DNA of 64,000 nt from Megalopta genalis (Eukaryota > Arthropoda > Insecta > Hymenoptera > Halictidae), in assembly GCF_051020955.1 (NCBI RefSeq), contig NW_027476193.1:248001-312000 (forward strand), written 5' to 3'. The notes under the pieces are model-generated. The model saw only the letters and a program-made list of their open reading frames with translations, made no database searches and was not told where the DNA came from. The translations under genes and the position numbers were made by a program. The first letter of the stretch is position 1, and every line of letters starts with the position of its first letter. Below are positions 1-7,976 of the stretch, piece after piece.

Positions 1-1
1 A

Positions 2-60
2 TTTGAACAAAATTATGTCTTTCGCATGGACTTGAAGCTAAGCCTTCTACTTCGCATTCA
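2..60 (+). repeat. A-E dimer with a 29-bp monomer (recurrent length variant)
   Basis: The 29-bp monomer begins TTTGAACAAAATTATG and lacks one base relative to the 30-bp relative with GAAGCAAAATTATG. It is always followed by an E-type monomer beginning with C (CTTGAAGCTAAG). The dimer recurs tens of times, for example at 692, 11876, 12506 and 33324. Because it shortens the array by one base, it shifts all reading frames. Confidence 0.9.
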
Positions 61-330
61 TTTGAAGCTAGATCATGTGTTTCGCTTGGATTTGAAGCTA
101 ACTCGTTTGTTTCGCCTGCATTTGGAGCTGAATCATGTATATCACAAGTATTTGAAACTAAACCATTTGATTCGTCTGGATATGTTGCTAAATCTTCTAC
201 TTCGCATTGATTTGAAACAAAATTATGTCTTTCTCATGGACTTGAAGCTAAGCCTTCTACTTCGCATTGATTTGAAGCTAAATCATATGTATCGCATGGA
301 TTTGACGCTAACTCGTTTGTTTCGCATTCA

Positions 331-541
331 GTTGAAGCTATATCGCTTAGATTCACAAGTATTTGAAGCTAAACCATTTGTTTCGCATGGATTTGAAGGT
401 AAGCCTTCTAGTTCGCATTGTTGTGAAGATAACTCGATTGTTTCGCCTGCATTAGAAGCTATATCACTTACATCGCAATTATCTGAAGATAAATCATTTG
501 TTTCTCATGTATTTGTAGCTAAGCCGTCTACTTCACATTGA
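331..541 (+). repeat. Divergent seven-monomer block (first of 22 complete copies)
   Basis: It is 211 bp long, made of one 31-bp C monomer (GTTGAAGCTATATC start) and six 30-bp monomers in the order D, E, B, C, D, E. An A monomer is missing, so it includes a four-monomer HOR variant. Other copies end at 4500, 7590, 13195, 16793, 22043, 25102, 28402, 31583, 34823, 38002, 40820, 43490, 44691, 45802, 47392, 50332, 51533, 52644, 54234, 56604 and 60172. Two lineages exist: one with ATTGTTGTGAAG (as here) and one with ATTGTTTTGAAG (as at 16793 and in the type II domains). Confidence 0.88.
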
Positions 542-900
542 TTTGAAACTAGATCATGTGTTTCGCTAGGATTTGATGCTAACTCGTTTGTTTCGCCTGC
601 ATTTGAAGCTGAATCATGTATATCACAAGTATTTGAAGCTAAACCATTTGATTCGTATGGATTTGTAGCTAAATCTTCTACTCTGCATTGATTTGAACAA
701 AATTATGTCTTTCGCATGGACTTGAAGCTAAGCCTTCTACTTCGCATTGATTTGAAGCTAGATCATGTGTTTCGCTTGGATTTGAAGCTGAATCATGTGT
801 TTCGCTTGGATTTGAAGCTAAGTCGTTTGCTTCGCATGCAGTAGAAGCTAAATCATGTATATCACAAGTATTTGAAACTGAAACATATCTTTCGCATGAA

Positions 901-960
901 TATTAAGCTAAACGATATGTTTCGTTTGAATTCGTAGCTGAATCATGTGTTTCGCATGGA
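901..960 (+). repeat. Marker monomer pair delimiting super-repeats (first of 16)
   Basis: Two atypical monomers, one beginning TATTAAGCTAAACGATATG and the next beginning TTCGTAGCTG, meet to form TTTGAATTCGTA with an EcoRI hexamer at 928-933. Other copies have the hexamer starting at 4887, 7977, 10763, 13582, 19731, 22430, 25489, 27829, 31010, 34250, 35990, 38598, 41207, 56991 and 60559. The pair is almost invariant and occurs once per super-repeat, so I use it as the boundary mark. It is absent from most of the type II regions. Confidence 0.92.
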
Positions 961-1440
961 TTTGAAGCTAACTCGTTTGTTTCGTCTGCATTTGAAGCTA
1001 AATCATGTATATCACGAGTATTTGAAGCTAAACCATTTGTTTCGCATGGATTTGAAGTTAAGCCTCCTACTTCGCATTGATTTGAAACTAAATCATGCGT
1101 ATCGCATGGATTGGAATCTAACTCGTTTGTTTCGCCTGCATTTGAAACTAAATCATGTATATCACAAGTATGTGAAGCTAAAACATTTGTTTCGCGTGGA
1201 TTTGAAGATAATCCTTCTACTTCGCATTGATTTGAAGCTAAATCATGTTGTGCGCATGGTTTTTAAGCTAAATCATGTGTTTCACATGAATTTGAAGCCA
1301 AATCATGTGTTTCGCTTGGAATTCAAGCTAACTCGTTTGTCTCGCGGGCATTTGATGCTGAATCATGTATATCAAATGTATTTGAAGCTAAACCATTTGA
1401 TACGCATGGATTTGTAGCTAATCCTTCTAAGTCGCATTGA

Positions 1441-1590
1441 TTTGAAGCTGAATCATGTGTTTCGCATGGATTTGAAGCTAACTCGTTTGTTTCGTCTGCA
1501 TTTGAAGCTAAATCATGTATATCACGAGTATTTGAAGCTAAAACATTTGTTTCGGATGGATTTGAAGATAAGCCTTCTACTTCGCATTGA
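1441..1590 (+). repeat. Canonical five-monomer higher-order repeat (150 bp, A-B-C-D-E)
   Basis: This is a clear example of the HOR that runs through the whole array. Monomer A (1441-1470) has ATCATGTGT and ends CATGGA. B (1471-1500) has CTCGTTTG and ends CTGCA. C (1501-1530) has TGTATATCAC and ends AGTA. D (1531-1560) has CATTTGTTTCG. E (1561-1590) has CCTTCTACTTCGC and ends ATTGA. The same A-B-C-D-E order recurs immediately at 1591-1740 and 1741-1890 and throughout the window. The families differ at about 17 of the 30 positions, so the five-monomer order is unambiguous. Confidence 0.95.
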
Positions 1591-1605
1591 TTTGAAGCTA
1601 AATCA
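1588..1605. other. Short dyad at the E/A monomer junction
   Basis: The 18-bp string TGATTTGAAGCTAAATCA has 6-bp inverted arms (TGATTT and AAATCA) around a 6-base centre. It forms wherever an E monomer ending ATTGA meets an A monomer with AAATCA, so it recurs about once per 150-bp HOR. Other junctions keep only the 5-bp arms GATTT and AAATC. Whether it has any function is unknown. Confidence 0.7.
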
Positions 1606-2400
1606 TGTGTATCGCATGGATTGGAATCTAACTCGTTTGTTTCGCCTGCATTTGAAACTAAATCATGTATATCACAAGTATTTGAAGCTAAAACATTTGT
1701 TTCGCATGGTTTTGAAGATAAGCCTTCTACTTCGCATTGATTTGAAGCTAAATCATATGTATCGCATGGATTTGAAGCTAACTCGTTTGTTTCGCCTGCA
1801 TTTGAAGCTAAATCATTTATATCACATGTATTTTAAGCTAAACCATTTGATTCGTATGGATTTGAAGTTAAGCCTCCTACTTCGCATTGATTTGAAACTA
1901 AATCATGCGTATCGCATGGATTGGAATCTAACTCGTTTGTTTCGCCTGCATTTGAAACTAAATCATGTATATCACAAGTATTTGAAGCTAAACCATTTGT
2001 TTCGCATGGATTTGAAGTTAAGCCTCCTACTTCGCATTGATTTGAAACTAAATCATGCGTATCGCATGGATTGGAATCTAACTCGTTTGTTTCGCCTGCA
2101 TTTGAAACTAAATCATGTATATCACAAGTATGTGAAGCTAAAACATTTGTTTCGCGTGGATTTGAAGATAATCCTTCTACTTCGCATTGATTTGAAGCTA
2201 AATCATGTGTTGCGCATGGTTTTTAAGCTAAATCATGTGTTTCACATGAATTTGAAGCCAAATCATGTGTTTCGCTTGGAATTCAAGCTAACTCGTTTGT
2301 CTCGCGGGCATTTGATGCTGAATCATGTATATCACATGTATTTGAAGCTAAACCATTTGATACGCATGGATTTGTAGCTAATCCTTCTAAGTCGCATTGA

Positions 2401-3059
2401 TTTGAAGCTGGATCATGTGTTTCGCATGGATTTGAAGCTAACTCGTTTGTTTCGTCTGCATTTGAAGCTAAATCATGTATATCACGAGTATTTGAAGCTA
2501 AAACATTTGTTTCGGATGGATTTGAAGATAAGCCTTCTACTTCGCATTGATTTGAAGCTAAATCATGTGTATCGCATGGATTGGAATCTAACTCGTTTGT
2601 TTCGCCTGCATTTGAAACTAAATCATGTATATCACAAGTATTTGAAGCTAAAACATTTGTTTCGCATGGTTTTGAAGATAAGCCTTCTACTTCGCATTGA
2701 TTTGAAGCTAAATCATATGTATCGCATGGATTTGAAGCTAACTCGTTTGTTTCGCCTGCATTTGAAGCTAAATCATTTATATCACATGTATTTTAAGCTA
2801 AACCATTTGATTCGTATGGATTTGTAGCTAAATCTTCTACTTCGCATTGAATTGTAGCAAAATTATGTCTCTCGCATGTACTTGAAACTAAGCTTTCTAC
2901 TTCGCATTGATTTGAAGCTAAATCATGTGTATCGCATAGATTTGAAGCTAACTCGTTTGTTTCGCCTGCATTTGAAGCTAAATCATTTATATCACATGTA
3001 TTTGGAGCTAAACCATTTAATTCGTATGGATTTGTAGCTAAATCTTCTACTTCGCATTG
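2401..3059 (+). repeat. Second, shortened copy of the 960-bp unit with 3' extension
   Basis: From 2401 the sequence follows 1441 onward for about 14 monomers, then switches at about 2821 to E-type monomers with TTTGTAGCTA. Next comes a variant A monomer with TAGCAAAATTATGTCTCTCG (about 2851-2880). The same ending follows the second copy in the super-repeats at about 9.9, 21.3, 24.3, 37.2, 40.0 and 62.4 kb, so it is a fixed part of the type I super-repeat. Confidence 0.8.
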
Positions 3060-3084
3060 ATTTGAACAAAATTATGTCTTTCGC

Positions 3085-4500
3085 ATGGACTTGAAGCTAA
3101 GCCTTCTACTTCGCATTCATTTGAAGCTAGATCATGTGTTTCGCTTGGATTTGAAGCTAACTCGTTTGTTTCGCCTGCATTTGGAGCTGAATCATGTATA
3201 TCACAAGTATTTGAAACTAAACCATTTGATTCGTCTGGATATGTTGCTAAATCTTCTACTTCGCATTGATTTGAAACAAAATTATGTCTTTCTCATGGAC
3301 TTGAAGCTAAGCCTTCTACTTCGCATTGATTTGAAGCTAAATCATGTATATCACGAGTATTTGAAGCTAAAACATTTGTTTCGGATGGATTTGAAGATAA
3401 GCCTTCTACTTCGCATTGATTTGAAGCTAAATCATGTGTATCGCATGGATTGGAATCTAACTCGTTTGTTTCGCCTGCATTTGAAACTAAATCATGTATA
3501 TCACAAGTATTTGAAGCTAAAACATTTGTTTCGCATGGTTTTGAAGATAAGCCTTCTACTTCGCATTGATTTGAAGCTAAATCATATGTATCGCATGGAT
3601 TTGAAGCTAACTCGTTTGTTTCGCCTGCATTTGGAGCTGAATCATGTATATCACAAGTATTTGAAACTAAACCATTTGATTCGTCTGGATATGTTGCTAA
3701 ATCTTCTACTTCGCATTGATTTGAAACAAAATTATGTCTTTCTCATGGACTTGAAGCTAAGCCTTCTACTTCGCATTGATTTGAAGCTAAATCATGTATA
3801 TCACGAGTATTTGAAGCTAAAACATTTGTTTCGGATGGATTTGAAGATAAGCCTTCTACTTCGCATTGATTTGAAGCTAAATCATGTGTATCGCATGGAT
3901 TGGAATCTAACTCGTTTGTTTCGCCTGCATTTGAAACTAAATCATGTATATCACAAGTATTTGAAGCTAAAACATTTGTTTCGCATGGTTTTGAAGATAA
4001 GCCTTCTACTTCGCATTGATTTGAAGCTAAATCATATGTATCGCATGGATTTGAAGCTAACTCGTTTGTTTCGCCTGCATTTGGAGCTGAATCATGTATA
4101 TCACAAGTATTTGAAACTAAACCATTTGATTCGTCTGGATATGTTGCTAAATCTTCTACTTCGCATTGATTTGAAACAAAATTATGTCTTTCTCATGGAC
4201 TTGAAGCTAAGCCTTCTACTTCGCATTGATTTGAAGCTAAATCATATGTATCGCATGGATTTGACGCTAACTCGTTTGTTTCGCATTCAGTTGAAGCTAT
4301 ATCGCTTAGATTCACAAGTATTTGAAGCTAAACCATTTGTTTCGCATGGATTTGAAGGTAAGCCTTCTAGTTCGCATTGTTGTGAAGATAACTCGATTGT
4401 TTCGCCTGCATTAGAAGCTATATCACTTACATCGCAATTATCTGAAGATAAATCATTTGTTTCTCATGTATTTGTAGCTAAGCCGTCTACTTCACATTGA
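3085..4500 (+). other. Longest open frame (471 codons), a repeat artefact, not annotated as a gene
   Basis: It reads a ten-residue leucine/basic repeat of the LKLNHVFRMD type, then switches near its 3' end, through the 31-bp monomer, to the FEAKPFVSHG type. The same reading frame is open in most monomers because 30 is divisible by three. It ends at TAG when an E monomer has TTTGTAGCTA, or at TGA in the other phase. There is no ribosome-binding or Kozak-like context, domain or codon-position bias. The length here is explained by the local 450-bp duplication. I see nothing to support translation. Confidence 0.85.
3331..4230 (+). repeat. Local 450-bp tandem duplication (15 monomers x 2)
   Basis: The segments 3331-3780 and 3781-4230 appear identical by eye. 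They read from a C monomer with CACGAGTAT through to an E monomer. The flanking part at 4231 onward resumes the normal super-repeat order. The same segment is single-copy in the other super-repeats, so this is a recent local expansion by three 150-bp HORs. Confidence 0.88.
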
Positions 4501-4886
4501 TTTGAAACTAGATCATGTGTTTCGCTAGGATTTGATGCTAACTCGTTTGTTTCGCCTGCATTTGAAGCTGAATCATGTATATCACAAGTATTTGAAGCTA
4601 AACCATTTGATTCGTATGGATTTGTAGCTATATCTTCTACTCTGCATTGATTTGAACAAAATTATGTCTTTCGCATGGACTTGAAGCTAAGCCTTCTACT
4701 TCGCATTGATTTGAAGCTAGATCATGTGTTTCGCTTGGATTTGAAGCTGAATCATGTGTTTCGCTTGGATTTGAAGCTAAGTCGTTTGCTTCGCATGCAG
4801 TAGAAGCTAAATCATGTATATCACAAGTATTTGAAACTGAAACATATCTTTCGCATGAATATTAAGCTAAACGATATGTTTCGTTT

Positions 4887-7800
4887 GAATTCGTAGCTGA
4901 ATCATGTGTTTCGCATGGATTTGAAGCTAACTCGTTTGTTTCGTCTGTATTTGAAGCTAAATCATGTATATCACGAGTATTTGAAGCTAAACCATTTGTT
5001 TCGCATGGATTTGAAGTTAAGCCTCCTACTTCGCATTGATTTGAAACTAAATCATGCGTATCGCATGGATTGGAATCTAACTCGTTTGTTTCGCCTGCAT
5101 TTGAAACTAAATCATGTATATCACAAGTATGTGAAGCTAAAACATTTGTTTCGCGTGGATTTGAAGATAATCCTTCTACTTCGCATTGATTTGAAGCTAA
5201 ATCATGTGTTGCGCATGGTTTTTAAGCTAAATCATGTGTTTCACATGAATTTGAAGCCAAATCATGTGTTTCGCTTGGAATTCAAGCTAACTCGTTTGTC
5301 TCGCGGGCATTTGATGCTGAATCATGTATATCAAATGTATTTGAAGCTAAACCATTTGATACGCATGGATTTGTAGCTAATCCTTCTAAGTCGCATTGAT
5401 TTGAAGCTGAATCATGTGTTTCGCATGGATTTGAAGCTAACTCGTTTGTTTCGTCTGCATTTGAAGCTAAATCATGTATATCACGAGTATTTGAAGCTAA
5501 AACATTTGTTTCGGATGGATTTGAAGATAAGCCTTCTACTTCGCATTGATTTGAAGCTAAATCATGTGTATCGCATGGATTGGAATCTAACTCGTTTGTT
5601 TCGCCTGCATTTGAAACTAAATCATGTATATCACAAGTATTTGAAGCTAAAACATTTGTTTCGCATGGTTTTGAAGATAAGCCTTCTACTTCGCATTGAT
5701 TTGAAGCTAAATCATATGTATCGCATGGATTTGAAGCTAACTCGTTTGTTTCGCCTGCATTTGAAGCTAAATCATTTATATCACATGTATTTTAAGCTAA
5801 ACCATTTGATTCGTATGGATTTGAAGTTAAGCCTCCTACTTCGCATTGATTTGAAACTAAATCATGCGTATCGCATGGATTGGAATCTAACTCGTTTGTT
5901 TCGCCTGCATTTGAAACTAAATCATGTATATCACAAGTATTTGAAGCTAAACCATTTGTTCCGCATGGATTTGAAGTTAAGCCTCCTACTTCGCATTGAT
6001 TTGAAACTAAATCATGCGTATCGCATGGATTGGAATCTAACTCGTTTGTTTCGCCTGCATTTGAAACTAAATCATGTATATCACAAGTATGTGAAGCTAA
6101 AACATTTGTTTCGCGTGGATTTGAAGATAATCCTTCTACTTCGCATTGATTTGAAGCTAAATCATGTTGTGCGCATGGTTTTTAAGCTAAATCATGTGTT
6201 TCACATGAATTTGAAGCCAAATCATGTGTTTCGCTTGGAATTCAAGCTAACTCGTTTGTCTCGCGGGCATTTGATGCTGAATCATGTATATCAAATGTAT
6301 TTGAAGCTAAACCATTTGATACGCATGGATTTGTAGCTAATCCTTCTAAGTCGCATTGATTTGAAGCTGAATCATGTGTTTCGCATGGATTTGAAGCTAA
6401 CTCGTTTGTTTCGTCTGCATTTGAAGCTAAATCATGTATATCACGAGTATTTGAAGCTAAAACATTTGTTTCGGATGGATTTGAAGATAAGCCTTCTACT
6501 TCGCATTGATTTGAAGCTAAATCATGTGTATCGCATGGATTGGAATCTAACTCGTTTGTTTCGCCTGCATTTGAAACTAAATCATGTATATCACAAGTAT
6601 TTGAAGCTAAAACATTTGTTTCGCATGGTTTTGAAGATAAGCCTTCTACTTCGCATTGATTTGAAGCTAAATCATATGTATCGCATGGATTTGAAGCTAA
6701 CTCGTTTGTTTCGCCTGCATTTGAAGCTAAATCATTTATATCACATGTATTTTAAGCTAAACCATTTGATTCGTATGGATTTGAAGTTAAGCCTCCTACT
6801 TCGCATTGATTTGAAACTAAATCATGCGTATCGCATGGATTGGAATCTAACTCGTTTGTTTCGCCTGCATTTGAAACTAAATCATGTATATCACAAGTAT
6901 TTGAAGCTAAACCATTTGTTTCGCATGGATTTGAAGTTAAGCCTCCTACTTCGCATTGATTTGAAACTAAATCATGCGTATCGCATGGATTGGAATCTAA
7001 CTCGTTTGTTTCGCCTGCATTTGAAACTAAATCATGTATATCACAAGTATGTGAAGCTAAAACATTTGTTTCGCGTGGATTTGAAGATAATCCTTCTACT
7101 TCGCATTGATTTGAAGCTAAATCATATGTATCGCATGGATTTGAAGCTAACTCGTTTGTTTCGCCTGCATTTGGAGCTGAATCATGTATATCACAAGTAT
7201 TTGAAACTAAACCATTTGATTCGTCTGGATATGTTGCTAAATCTTCTACTTCGCATTGATTTGAAACAAAATTATGTCTTTCTCATGGACTTGAAGCTAA
7301 GCCTTCTACTTCGCATTGATTTGAAGCTAAATCATATGTATCGCATGGATTTGACGCTAACTCGTTTGTTTCGCATTCAGTTGAAGCTATATCGCTTAGA
7401 TTCACAAGTATTTGAAGCTAAACCATTTGTTTCGCATGGATTTGAAGGTAAGCCTTCTAGTTCGCATTGTTGTGAAGATAACTCGATTGTTTCGCCTGCA
7501 TTAGAAGCTATATCACTTACATCGCAATTATCTGAAGATAAATCATTTGTTTCTCATGTATTTGTAGCTAAGCCGTCTACTTCACATTGATTTGAAACTA
7601 GATCATGTGTTTCGCTAGGATTTGATGCTAACTCGTTTGTTTCGCCTGCATTTGAAGCTGAATCATGTATATCACAAGTATTTGAAGCTAAACCATTTGA
7701 TTCGTATGGATTTGTAGCTATATCTTCTACTCTGCATTGATTTGAACAAAATTATGTCTTTCGCATGGACTTGAAGCTAAGCCTTCTACTTCGCATTGAT

Positions 7801-7976
7801 TTGAAGCTAGATCATGTGTTTCGCTTGGATTTGAAGCTGAATCATGTGTTTCGCTTGGATTTGAAGCTAAGTCGTTTGCTTCGCATGCAGTAGAAGCTAA
7901 ATCATGTATATCACAAGTATTTGAAACTGAAACATATCTTTCGCATGAATATTAAGCTAAACGATATGTTTCGTTT
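4887..7976 (+). repeat. Type I super-repeat, 3,090 bp
   Basis: It contains the 960-bp unit at 5400-6359 and a second copy from 6360 that joins directly, near 7110, to the segment leading into the divergent block (7380-7590). The intervening A-type monomers with TAGCAAAATTATG found in other type I super-repeats are missing, so the join is a deletion or recombination point. Confidence 0.85.
5400..6359 (+). repeat. 960-bp, 32-monomer unit
   Basis: It has the same monomer order as 1441-2400 and is followed at 6360 by a second partial copy. It carries a GTTGTGCGC variant near 6165, where most copies have GTGTTGCGC. The only other copy of that variant I saw is near 1247, in a differently placed unit, which suggests exchange between repeats. 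Confidence 0.88.

Larger units (their letters stand above)
1..927 (+). repeat. Partial super-repeat at the left window edge
   Basis: This is the 3' part of a type I super-repeat cut by the window edge. It has a 29-bp A monomer (2-30), the divergent block at 331-541, a second 29-bp monomer (692-720) and the lead-in to the EcoRI-bearing marker monomer pair (901-960). The same order precedes the marker in the super-repeats that follow. Confidence 0.85.
1441..2400 (+). repeat. 960-bp, 32-monomer unit, first complete copy
   Basis: It consists of five canonical 150-bp HORs (1441-2190) and one seven-monomer variant (2191-2400). In the variant the A position is tripled (2191, 2221, 2251) before B, C, D and E. 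All 32 monomers are 30 bp. The unit restarts at 2401 with nearly the same sequence (an A-to-G change in the first monomer). Further complete copies start at 5400, 8490, 22943 and 61072, each followed by a second, shortened copy. A 660-bp version lacking ten monomers lies at 39111-39770. Confidence 0.9.
928..4886 (+). repeat. Type I super-repeat, 3,959 bp
   Basis: It contains the 960-bp unit (1441-2400), a shortened second unit, a locally duplicated 450-bp segment (3331-4230) and the divergent block at 4290-4500. It is longer than its neighbours because of the 450-bp duplication and the full second unit. Confidence 0.85.

Noticed and set aside
919..935. CENP-B box-like site in the marker pair (TTTCGTTTGAATTCGTA)
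   Set aside because: The 5' half (TTCG and the following A) fits the essential CENP-B pattern, but the required CGGG near the 3' end is replaced by TCGT. It should not count as a functional box.
6361..7590. Leucine-rich-repeat protein (LKLNHVFRMD-type frame)
   Set aside because: The period is 10 residues, not the 20-29 of LRR units, and the LRR asparagine/leucine spacing is absent. The pattern is simply the monomer translated.
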